A stretch of DNA of 6,468 nt from Christensenella sp. UBA6420 (GTDB taxonomy: Bacteria; Bacillota; Clostridia; Christensenellales; DTU072). The position numbers were made by a program, and so were the translations under genes. The stretch's first letter is position 1. Every line of letters starts with the position of its first letter. The notes beneath the pieces are model-generated. The model was not told where the DNA came from. It made no database searches and saw only the letters and a program-made list of their open reading frames with translations. This document shows, one piece after another, positions 1 through 6,083 of this stretch. Where the stretch lies: the NCBI GenBank assembly GCA_002439705.1, contig DJPE01000048.1, positions 5,652-12,119 on the forward strand, given 5' to 3'.

Positions 1-344
1 CGATGGCTACCGAGGGAGCGAAAAAAGCCGTGCTCGACTACACGACCATCGCTACCGACCACACGTCGAGCTTACTTTGGATAAAGCTCCACACGGGAAG
101 AGCGCATCAGATAAGAGTACAGATGGCTACCTTAGGTCATCCCCTTTTCGGCGACAACAAGTACGGACAGGGTAAATCGCCGACGGAATTCGGTCTCGCT
201 CTCTGGGCAACGGAACTTAAACTTATTCACCCCGTCACGAAAGAAACTCACGTCTTCAGAGTTTATCCCCCGACGGACAGAATACCGTGGAATCAGTTTG
301 ATATTCCGAGATACCTTTCCATATCGATTAAAAACCTTTATTAA
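1..344 (+). CDS. RluA-family RNA pseudouridine synthase, C-terminal part (5' end outside window)
   Basis: This is the 3' end of a pseudouridine synthase of the RluA/RluD family, enzymes that isomerise specific uridines in rRNA or tRNA. About 113 codons are readable and the frame stays open to the left edge. The ATG at position 3 is probably an internal methionine: it lies just before the conserved stretch GAKKAVLDY, which in this family sits in the middle of the catalytic domain, and no ribosome binding site can be seen. Counting from that Met, HTGRAHQIR (residues 30-38), GHPLFGDNKYG (45-55) and LKLIHPVTKE (72-81) are the hallmark C-terminal motifs of the family. The catalytic Asp motif (GRLD type) lies upstream, outside the window, so activity cannot be judged. 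Whether the target is 23S rRNA or tRNA cannot be told from this part. It ends in TAA, convergent with the ATPase operon and separated from it by a shared terminator. No functional link is implied. Confidence 0.93.
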   Translation, partial: MATEGAKKAVLDYTTIATDHTSSLLWIKLHTGRAHQIRVQMATLGHPLFGDNKYGQGKSPTEFGLALWATELKLIHPVTKETHVFRVYPPTDRIPWNQFDIPRYLSISIKNLY

Positions 345-360
345 AAAATTATTTTCATTG

Positions 361-388
361 AAAAACCGCTCCTTCAGGGGCGGTTTTT
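361..388. terminator. Bidirectional intrinsic terminator between the RluA-type gene and atpD
   Basis: A 12-bp inverted repeat (361-372 with 377-388) closes a TTCA loop and carries five A at the left foot and five T at the right. It begins 16 nt after the pseudouridine synthase stop and lies 10 nt past the atpD stop on the other strand, so it can serve both genes. Read from the plus strand the stem has a single U-G wobble and is otherwise perfect. Read from the minus strand the same position becomes a C-A mismatch, leaving 9 bp, a mismatch and 2 bp. Termination should therefore be somewhat stronger for the plus-strand gene. The assignment rests on the hairpin and T-tract only. Confidence 0.87.
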
Positions 389-398
389 CGTATCTTTA

Positions 399-1028
399 TT
401 ATCTTTCTTCAAGCATCGTTTTTACTTTCATAAGCCTTATCGTATTGCTTCGCTCGTTCTCGTCGAGTTTCATCGTAATATACTTAATGGTTTCTTCGAG
501 TTGCGGTATCATTACGTATTCGAGAGCGTTTACTCTTCGTCTGTTCTTCTCTATCTCGTCGGCGAGCATATTGCAGGTCTTTTCCACTTCGGCAAGTTTA
601 ACCATTTTTTCGAGCAGTTCGCTAAGATTAGCGATACTGTCGTCGAGTTCCGACGATACCGACGCGAAAGAATAGGGATACAGTTCTTTTTTATCCCCCG
701 CCTTGACCGAAATCTGCGGCACGGTGACTCCCATAACGTTTTTTTCCGCAGTGGTAAGCTCCACGCTGAAAGCGGGCATCGCCACGGCTTCTTCGAGTAC
801 CTGCGAAGTGGTGACCGCGCTTGCGAGCATAAAGGAACGGAGAGATAACGAAAGTTCCGTTTCTATCTCTTCTCTAAGACGTTTGTTCTCCTTGACGTAC
901 GCCATAAACTGTCTTATGGTTTCGTCCGCCTTGTCTTTAAGAAGTTTGTGTCCCCTGACCGCCGTCTTTAACCGCGTCTTCAACCGACGAAGCTCCATTC
1001 GGGTCGGGTTTACGTTAAGTCTTGCCAT
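399..1028 (-). CDS. atpD: V/A-type ATPase subunit D (central rotor shaft)
   Basis: Subunit D (NtpD) is the long coiled-coil axle of the V1 motor. With F it turns inside the A3B3 ring and transmits torque to the K ring through subunit C. At 209 aa it has the usual length. The N-terminal helix opens with the family signature around NPTRMELRRLKTRL (residues 7-20) and continues as an amphipathic, charged helix to about residue 60. A middle part (about 70-115) without heptad character fits the short beta-hairpin region. A second long helix (about 120-209) contains the conserved RRRVNALEYVMIPQLEETI (163-181). Start: ATG at 1028 is preceded by GGAG with 6-nt spacing, and the first residues MARLNVNPTR match the normal family N-terminus. 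It lies 12 nt downstream of atpB and is the last gene of the operon in this window, followed directly by the terminator. It is not related to F-type AtpD, which is the beta subunit. Confidence 0.97.
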   Translation of the reverse strand: MARLNVNPTRMELRRLKTRLKTAVRGHKLLKDKADETIRQFMAYVKENKRLREEIETELSLSLRSFMLASAVTTSQVLEEAVAMPAFSVELTTAEKNVMGVTVPQISVKAGDKKELYPYSFASVSSELDDSIANLSELLEKMVKLAEVEKTCNMLADEIEKNRRRVNALEYVMIPQLEETIKYITMKLDENERSNTIRLMKVKTMLEER

Positions 1029-1040
1029 TATTTTCTCCGA

Positions 1041-2414
1041 TTACTTCTTGTCGTAATATTCTTCGAGATAAGCGTCTCTTATACGTTTCAGTTCTCCCCT
1101 TGGCAGAAGTCTTAACAAATCCCAACCTAAGTCGAGAGTTTCTTCTATCGTTCTGTTGCAGTCGAACCCCTGATTTACGTAGCGTTTTTCAAACTCTTCG
1201 GCAAAATGAGCGAACTTCCTGTCGGTTTCGGTAAGAGCCGCTTCGCCTAATATTGCGGAAAGTTCTTTCGCTTCCTTGCCGCGTGCGTACGCGCTGAAAA
1301 GTTGGTTCATAGTGTCGGCGTGGTCTTTTCTCGTCTTGCCTGCGCCGATACCTTTATCTTTAAGACGGGACAGCGACGGCAACACGTCGATAGGCGGGTT
1401 TATGCCCCTTTTATTTAATTCACGGTTAAGAATAATCTGTCCTTCGGTGATGTAACCGGTAAGGTCGGGGATAGGATGGGTCTTGTCGTCTTCGGGCATG
1501 GTAAGGATAGGTATCTGCGTGATACTGCCCTTTTTGCCCCTTATTCTGCCCGCTCTTTCGTAAATTGTCGCAAGGTTGGTGTACAGATACCCGGGGTATC
1601 CGCGTCTTCCCGGAACTTCTTTTCTCGCCGCGCTGACTTCACGCAACGCTTCGCAATAGTTTGTTATATCGGTCATTATTACGAGAACGTGCATATCCTT
1701 TTCAAACGCAAGGTATTCCGCCGCGGTAAGAGCCATACGGGGAGTGGCGATACGTTCTATCGCGGGGTCGTTGGCAAGGTTCATAAAAAGAACCGTTCTG
1801 TCGATAGCTCCCGTCTTACGGAAGTCGGATATAAAGTAATCGGCTTCTTCGAAGGTGATACCGATAGCGGCGAACACTACGGCAAACTTACTGTCGCTGT
1901 TAAGAACTTTCGCCTGTCTTGCTATCTGAGCGGCGAGTTCCGCATGGGGAAGACCCGACGCGCTGAACACGGGGAGTTTCTGCCCCCTGACGAGAGTGTT
2001 AAGTCCGTCGATAGCCGATATTCCCGTCTGAATAAACTCGTCGGGGTAGTTGCGGGCGACGGGGTTAATCGGTTGTCCGTTAATGTCTATTCTCTTATCG
2101 GGGATAACGGGCGCGCCGTTATCTCTCGGTCTGCCCATACCGTCGAATACTCTTCCGAGCATATCTTCGCTTACGCCGAGTTCTATGCTCTTACCCAAAA
2201 ATCTCGCTTTCGCGGTGGAGATTTTCAGCCCCGAAGAACCTTCGAAAAGCTGTACGAGCGCCTTGTCGCCGTTTACTTCGAGGACTTTACCGTTTCTCTT
2301 TTCTCCGTCTTCCTGTTCTATTTCGACGAGTTCGTCGTACTTCGCGCCTTCGACTCCTTCGACGAGCATAAGCGGTCCGACTACTTCTTTTATGGTCTTA
2401 TATTCCTTTAACAT
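1041..2414 (-). CDS. atpB: V/A-type ATPase subunit B (non-catalytic nucleotide-binding subunit)
   Basis: Subunit B (NtpB) alternates with A in the A3B3 hexamer and supplies residues to the catalytic sites at the A/B interfaces. At 457 aa it is nearly the same length as E. hirae NtpB. An N-terminal beta-barrel (about 1-75) carries VVGPLMLVEGV near residues 11-21. The nucleotide-binding domain follows (about 76-350), with NPVARNYPDEFIQTGISAID (117-136). In place of a Walker A motif there is SASGLPHAELAAQIARQA (151-168), lacking GxGKT, as is normal for B. The ATPase alpha/beta signature PPIDVLPSLS is at 340-349. It is followed at once by R350, which corresponds to the arginine finger that acts on ATP bound to A. 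The C-terminal helical domain runs from about 355 to 457. Start: ATG at 2414, with AGGAG 7 nt upstream partly overlapping the atpA stop codon, indicating translational coupling. Absence of a P-loop is a family trait and not damage. Confidence 0.98.
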   Translation of the reverse strand: MLKEYKTIKEVVGPLMLVEGVEGAKYDELVEIEQEDGEKRNGKVLEVNGDKALVQLFEGSSGLKISTAKARFLGKSIELGVSEDMLGRVFDGMGRPRDNGAPVIPDKRIDINGQPINPVARNYPDEFIQTGISAIDGLNTLVRGQKLPVFSASGLPHAELAAQIARQAKVLNSDSKFAVVFAAIGITFEEADYFISDFRKTGAIDRTVLFMNLANDPAIERIATPRMALTAAEYLAFEKDMHVLVIMTDITNYCEALREVSAARKEVPGRRGYPGYLYTNLATIYERAGRIRGKKGSITQIPILTMPEDDKTHPIPDLTGYITEGQIILNRELNKRGINPPIDVLPSLSRLKDKGIGAGKTRKDHADTMNQLFSAYARGKEAKELSAILGEAALTETDRKFAHFAEEFEKRYVNQGFDCNRTIEETLDLGWDLLRLLPRGELKRIRDAYLEEYYDKK

Positions 2415-2421
2415 TCCGTAT

Positions 2422-2426
2422 CTCCT
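2422..2426 (-). promoter_or_regulatory. Ribosome binding site of atpB overlapping the atpA stop codon
   Basis: On the minus strand the sequence reads TAGGAGATACGGA before the atpB ATG. The first TAG is the stop codon of atpA (2425-2427), so the Shine-Dalgarno AGGAG shares two bases with it. A ribosome ending atpA sits on the atpB binding site, which fits equal production of A and B for the A3B3 ring. Coupling is inferred from the geometry. Confidence 0.8.
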
Positions 2427-4176
2427 ATCCTATCAGTTCCTGTATTTCGGATTTTAATTCTTTTTCTATTTCGTCGAAACGAGCCAAATCGCTTTCTTCT
2501 ATATATTTGGCTCTGCCTATCTTTTCTCTTACGGGGATTTCGATAAGGTCTTCTATATCCACGTTTTTAAGTAAGGCTTCCTGCCCCAGCTCGTAGAAGT
2601 TTATTATAAGACGCAACATCCTTAACTGCTTTTCGAGCGAAGCGTAGGTATCCACTTCGTGAAAAGCGTTCTGATGGAGATAGTCTTCTCTTATGGTCTT
2701 AGCGGTTTCCATAGTGAGTCTGTCTTTCGCTCCGAGAGCGTCCATACCGACGAGCCTTACTATTTCGTCCAAAGAAGCTTCTTCCTGCAACACGGTCATA
2801 GCCTTGCCGCGTAAAACGTTCCATTCGCTTCCTATATTGTCGTTGTACCACGGAGCCAATCTGTCGGCGTACAAAGAATAACTCTGCAACCAGTCGATAG
2901 CGGGGAAGTGACGCTTATAGGCGAGCGACGCGCTCAACCCCCAGAATACCTTTACTATACGCAAGGTAGCCTGACTTACGGGTTCGGAAAGGTCGCCGCC
3001 GGGGGGGCTTACAGCTCCGATTGCCGTGACGCTGCCGGTTTTGCCTTTGCTTCCGAGTACCTTGACTATACCCGCTCTTTCGTAGAATTCCGCAAGTCGG
3101 CTCGACAGATACGCGGGATAACCTTCTTCACCGGGCATTTCTTCGAGTCGTCCGCTCATTTCGCGCAACGCTTCCGCCCAACGGGAAGTGGAGTCCGCCA
3201 TTATGGCTACGTTATATCCCATATCTCTGAAATATTCCGCTATCGTTATACCCGTGTATATGCTCGCTTCACGCGCCGCGACGGGCATATCGGAAGTGTT
3301 CGCGATAAGGACGGTTCTTTTCATAAGGGGTTCTCCCGTCTTCGGGTCGATAAGTTCGGGGAATTCGTTAAGAACGTCGGTCATCTCGTTGCCCCTTTCG
3401 CCGCAACCGACGTAGATAATAATATCGGCGTCCGCCCATTTAGCAAGCTGATGCTGAACTACCGTCTTGCCGCTGCCGAACGGTCCGGGAACCGCTGCCA
3501 CGCCGCCTTTCGTAATCGGGAAAAAGGTGTCTATTACTCTCTGTCCCGTGACCATGGGCATATTCGGAGAAAGTTTTTCTCTGTACGGTCTGCCTTTACG
3601 AACGGAACATTTCTGTACCATGGTAAGGTTATGTTTAGTTCCGTTGTCGTCCAACGTAGCTATTACGTCGTCCAGCGTAAATTCGCCGTCGAATACGCTT
3701 TCCACTACGCCTTTCTTGCCAGACGGAACCATTATGCTGTGACGGATAAGTTCGTTTTCCATAACGTAACCTATTTCGTCGCCGGGGATAAGGGTATCGC
3801 CTGCTTTCGCGGTCGGGTAAAAACGCCATACTTTGTTGTGGTCGAGAGCGTTTACTTCAACTCCGCGTCCTATACGGTCGCCGCTCTTTTCCCAAAGTTT
3901 GTTGAGCGGTCTTTGGATACCGTCGAATATGGATTCTATAAGTCCGGGTCCCAACTCTACGCTAAGGGGCATTTCGGTGGAGAAAACTTCGTCCCCCGGT
4001 CCTATTCCGCCCGTTTCTTCATAGACCTGTATGGAAGCCTTGTCGCCCCTTAATTCTATGATTTCGCCAATAAGGTGCGAAGAAGATACCTTGACCACGT
4101 CGAACAGCTTAGCTTCGGACATTCCGCCCGCTACTATAAGCGGTCCGCTTACCTTGATTACTTTTCCCTTTTCCAT
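2425..4176 (-). CDS. atpA: V/A-type ATPase subunit A (catalytic ATP-binding subunit)
   Basis: Subunit A (NtpA, EC 7.1.2.2 or 7.2.2.1 depending on the ion) hydrolyses or makes ATP in the A3B3 head. At 583 aa it has family length. In order: N-terminal beta-barrel (about 1-70); the A-specific insertion absent from F-type beta subunits (about 110-190); and the nucleotide-binding domain with Walker A GPFGSGKT at 231-238 (K237, T238), GERGNE at 259-264 containing the catalytic Glu (E260), and a Walker B strand ending in D328 within NVAIMADSTSRWAEALRE. Then come PPGGDLSEPVSQ (391-402), the ATPase alpha/beta signature PAIDWLQSYS (425-434) and a helical C-terminal domain to 583. The P-loop has Ser where eukaryotic V-ATPases carry a redox-sensitive Cys. 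Start: ATG at 4176 follows AAAGGAG at 6 nt, the best ribosome binding site in the window. It lies 21 nt after atpF and 10 nt before atpB. A run of seven C on the coding strand encodes part of PPGGD (3001-3007); the frame through it is intact. Confidence 0.98.
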   Translation of the reverse strand: MEKGKVIKVSGPLIVAGGMSEAKLFDVVKVSSSHLIGEIIELRGDKASIQVYEETGGIGPGDEVFSTEMPLSVELGPGLIESIFDGIQRPLNKLWEKSGDRIGRGVEVNALDHNKVWRFYPTAKAGDTLIPGDEIGYVMENELIRHSIMVPSGKKGVVESVFDGEFTLDDVIATLDDNGTKHNLTMVQKCSVRKGRPYREKLSPNMPMVTGQRVIDTFFPITKGGVAAVPGPFGSGKTVVQHQLAKWADADIIIYVGCGERGNEMTDVLNEFPELIDPKTGEPLMKRTVLIANTSDMPVAAREASIYTGITIAEYFRDMGYNVAIMADSTSRWAEALREMSGRLEEMPGEEGYPAYLSSRLAEFYERAGIVKVLGSKGKTGSVTAIGAVSPPGGDLSEPVSQATLRIVKVFWGLSASLAYKRHFPAIDWLQSYSLYADRLAPWYNDNIGSEWNVLRGKAMTVLQEEASLDEIVRLVGMDALGAKDRLTMETAKTIREDYLHQNAFHEVDTYASLEKQLRMLRLIINFYELGQEALLKNVDIEDLIEIPVREKIGRAKYIEESDLARFDEIEKELKSEIQELIG

Positions 4177-4182
4177 CTATTT

Positions 4183-4189
4183 CTCCTTT
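4183..4189 (-). promoter_or_regulatory. Strong ribosome binding site of atpA
   Basis: The 21-nt gap between atpF and atpA holds AAAGGAG, 6 nt before the ATG. It is the longest match to the anti-Shine-Dalgarno among the operon's genes and confirms the start at 4176. The gap contains no recognisable promoter or terminator, so atpA should be on the same transcript as atpK to atpF. Confidence 0.85.
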
Positions 4190-4197
4190 AAGAAAAA

Positions 4198-4518
4198 CTA
4201 TTTATCGCTTAAAATATCCGTTCCTATCGCCTTTTCCACGTCGTCGGATATACCTTTCATTCCGAGTCCCGTACTGCCCTGCGCTCCCGGTATGGGAATA
4301 ACGGCGGGATAGGGTCGGCTCTTGTATCTCTTCAACACGTCGGGGATTTTTTCCGCAATGTCTTCCGTAATGAAAATCACGGCGTAGATACGGGCGAGTT
4401 TCTTCAACGTATCTGCGGAATCGAATTCGTTTCTGACGGGATAAACGTCGACGCCCACCGCCTTGAACGCGAGTATGCTGTCCTTGTCGCCGATTACGGC
4501 TATCTTATCCCTACGCAT
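4198..4518 (-). CDS. atpF: V/A-type ATPase subunit F (rotor shaft, binds D)
   Basis: Subunit F, called NtpG in E. hirae, is a small Rossmann-like protein that binds the D shaft and modulates V1 activity. At 106 aa it has family length. Visible hallmarks are the first strand and turn KIAVIGDKDSILAFKAVGVD (residues 6-25), the second strand VIFITEDIAEKI (47-58) and the conserved PAVIPIPGAQGSTGLGM (72-88). Start: ATG at 4518 lies inside the end of atpC, an 8-nt overlap in which ATGCGTAG contains the atpC stop; a GAGGGAG element lies 4 nt upstream. The overlap suggests coupled translation with C. The stop TAG is at 4198-4200. It is unrelated to F-type AtpF (subunit b) despite the shared symbol. 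Confidence 0.96.
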   Translation of the reverse strand: MRRDKIAVIGDKDSILAFKAVGVDVYPVRNEFDSADTLKKLARIYAVIFITEDIAEKIPDVLKRYKSRPYPAVIPIPGAQGSTGLGMKGISDDVEKAIGTDILSDK

Positions 4519-5488
4519 ACAACTCCCTCACTCTCTTTTTCATCTGGTCTTCGGGTACGCCGTTCTTTATACAGACGAGAACCACCCTTATTACCTTGAT
4601 TTCGTTCAGCTTCGCAAGGTAATAACCTAAAATCGGAGCCACCGAAAACATATCGGTCTTGTTTACGGAAAATATCTTCAAAAGATACTCGTCCTGCGCC
4701 GTTTCGTACGCGGCGAAATCGTCGCTTAATACCTTGTCGGCGAATTCTTTAAGATAACTTCCCGCAAGGTAATTACCTAACTTATTTTTATCTCCCGAAA
4801 AACCTAAAAACTCTTTTTCGGGAATTTTGCCGCCGTCTATAAAGTTTTCGGTAAAAAAGTTTACGCCCGCTCCTATCTTTTCGGCGCGGAGATAACATAA
4901 TATATTCGTCAAATCGGCGTTCGCCCGAAAATAAAGTTTTATATACTTGTCGGCGTTTTTATCAAGACGGGAATTTATTTCGTCGTACATAGCCTTATCG
5001 AGAGTCACGTCGCTAAATCTCGGAGTGCCGACGCCTGTTTCGAACGCCTTGTTTATTTTTTCGCAAGCCTTTTCGGCATACGGACTGAAATCGACTTTGT
5101 TTTGGTCGAACCTTTCTTTAAGATACCCGAAAGTATAGTTGCCGTCGGGTAAAATAAGACTTTCTATATCGGTAAGGTTAGCGTACTTTTGCTTGAAAAG
5201 GACTTTAAGGTTATGATAATCGTTCCTTAAAAAGTAACATTCTATTCCCGAATCTTTCGGAGCGGTTTCTCTCACGAAAGCCGCGGTAAGACGCTCTTCT
5301 TCGTCGAGCAGGGAATAAAAATCGTCCTTTTCGGGGATAAAGCCTGCGGCGTAGTTTACTTCCAGCAAAACGCGCATAGCGTCGGAAACGGTTTTTGCTT
5401 CCGTCATACGCATAAGCCTTTCCTTGGAAAGTAAATTGCCTTCTTTGCCTTTCGCTCTCGCATTGGCGAATATAAGTCCGTCTTTCAT
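4511..5488 (-). CDS. atpC: V/A-type ATPase subunit C (V0D/AC39 family, rotor socket)
   Basis: Subunit C (NtpC; homologous to eukaryotic subunit d) is a funnel-shaped helical protein that sits on the K ring and receives the D-F shaft, so that torque passes between V1 and V0. At 325 aa it is close to the usual 320-340. The protein is mainly alpha-helical, with no membrane segment or signal peptide. The N-terminus has the family pattern FANARAKGKEGNLLSKERL (residues 7-25). Later segments include NDYHNLKVLFKQKYAN (89-104) and, near the end, APILGYYLAKLNEIKVIRVV (285-304). These resemble the NDYHN..LK and Y...K..EI..IR motifs of V0D/AC39 proteins. Sequence conservation in this family is low, so the call also leans on its position between E and F. 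Start: ATG at 5488 abuts the atpE stop (TAGATG) with GGAG 5 nt upstream. The 3' end overlaps atpF by 8 nt. Confidence 0.95.
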   Translation of the reverse strand: MKDGLIFANARAKGKEGNLLSKERLMRMTEAKTVSDAMRVLLEVNYAAGFIPEKDDFYSLLDEEERLTAAFVRETAPKDSGIECYFLRNDYHNLKVLFKQKYANLTDIESLILPDGNYTFGYLKERFDQNKVDFSPYAEKACEKINKAFETGVGTPRFSDVTLDKAMYDEINSRLDKNADKYIKLYFRANADLTNILCYLRAEKIGAGVNFFTENFIDGGKIPEKEFLGFSGDKNKLGNYLAGSYLKEFADKVLSDDFAAYETAQDEYLLKIFSVNKTDMFSVAPILGYYLAKLNEIKVIRVVLVCIKNGVPEDQMKKRVRELYA

Positions 5489-6064
5489 CTATTCTCCGAA
5501 TAAAATCGCCGCTAACTTCGGTTCGTACTCTTCTCTTACCGATTTAAGCTCCACTTCGAGCGACATATTCTCGTCGCTGTCGTCGCCCACGACTATAATT
5601 CCGCCGCAAAAATCGCCGTATCCGCCGAAAATCAGCTTCTTATTCAAGTCGTCGGCTACGCCGCCGAGCCACTTTTCGCCGACTAAATTTTTATCGCTTT
5701 CGGAAAAAACGATTTTGTCGCCGTCGGAAGCCTTTTCTATCATTCCCCTGAGTAAGTTCAGATAGCTTTTTCCGTTTTCTTTGATAAGTTTAACCGCTTC
5801 GTCGAAAGCCGCCGTCATTACTTCCTGTTTTTTCGCAAGGATTTCTTTTTTGACTTCGAGATTTGCTACCGTTATTTTCCTGCGGATAATTTCCTTACGT
5901 TCTTCGTAAGATTCGCGCATATTCTTTTCGCGGTAAATCCGAGCGTCGTTTTCGGCGGTTTCTATCGTTTTTTTACCGACCGCGCCCGCTTCTTCCAAAG
6001 TGGAATTGGCTATTCCCCTTGCGTCGGAAAGTATTTTTTCTATAATTGCTTCTTTTCCGTTCAT
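5489..6064 (-). CDS. atpE: V/A-type ATPase subunit E (peripheral stalk)
   Basis: Subunit E (NtpE) pairs with the small G/H subunit to form the peripheral stalks that hold the A3B3 head against rotation. At 191 aa it is within the family range (about 185-200). The N-terminal half (about 1-95) is a continuous, highly charged, Ala/Glu/Lys-rich helix starting with KEAIIEKILSDARGIANSTL (residues 4-23), as expected for the stalk coiled coil. The C-terminal half (about 100-191) is the globular head-binding domain, with GGIIVVGDDSDENMSLEVEL (154-173), the conserved GG-I strand followed by the N-SLE element. Start: ATG at 6064, with GAGGA 5 nt upstream. It follows atpK after 19 nt, and its stop directly abuts the atpC ATG. 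Primary sequence is weakly conserved in this family; helix pattern, length and position make the call firm. Its partner G/H is not encoded in the window. Confidence 0.95.
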   Translation of the reverse strand: MNGKEAIIEKILSDARGIANSTLEEAGAVGKKTIETAENDARIYREKNMRESYEERKEIIRRKITVANLEVKKEILAKKQEVMTAAFDEAVKLIKENGKSYLNLLRGMIEKASDGDKIVFSESDKNLVGEKWLGGVADDLNKKLIFGGYGDFCGGIIVVGDDSDENMSLEVELKSVREEYEPKLAAILFGE

Positions 6065-6077
6065 ACCGTTCCTCGGT
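6065..6077 (-). promoter_or_regulatory. Ribosome binding site of atpE inside a small hairpin
   Basis: Directly before the atpE ATG the minus strand reads ACCG-AGGAA-CGGT, a 4-bp stem whose loop holds most of the Shine-Dalgarno site (GAGGA at 6070-6074). It may lower atpE initiation relative to atpK, whose product is needed in many copies. A 4-bp stem can arise by chance; the binding site is clear and the hairpin role is speculative. Confidence 0.4.
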
Positions 6078-6083
6078 TACTTT

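Noticed and set aside
3..5. ATG as the start of a short 113-aa pseudouridine synthase
   Set aside because: The family needs an upstream catalytic Asp motif, the frame is open to the edge, and conserved mid-domain residues begin immediately after this Met.
298..675. Plus-strand open frame running through the intergenic region into atpD
   Set aside because: It passes through the terminator hairpin, is Ser/Leu-rich as expected of antisense to a Glu/Arg-rich coiled coil, and has no ribosome binding site.
1476..2411. 311-codon open frame on the plus strand opposite atpB
   Set aside because: It is also in codon register with atpB. The translation is low in recognisable motifs and is explained by the rarity of TTA, CTA and TCA in atpB.
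3001..3007. Run of seven C on the coding strand of atpA as a possible sequencing or frameshift error
   Set aside because: The frame is intact on both sides and the run encodes the conserved PPGGD motif.
2908..4053. 381-codon open frame on the plus strand opposite atpA
   Set aside because: It is in exact codon register with atpA, so it reflects codon choice in atpA. Its translation shows no recognisable domain, and atpA is unmistakable.
1041..4176. F-type ATP synthase alpha/beta subunits
   Set aside because: The A-specific insertion, the GPFGSGKT P-loop, the 583/457 aa sizes, the P-loop-less B, and neighbouring D, F, C, E and K subunits all identify the V/A type.
5968..5974. Run of seven A on the coding strand of atpE as a possible programmed frameshift site
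   Set aside because: The zero frame gives a full-length normal E subunit, and nothing suggests a conserved alternative product; it simply encodes Lys-Lys-Thr.
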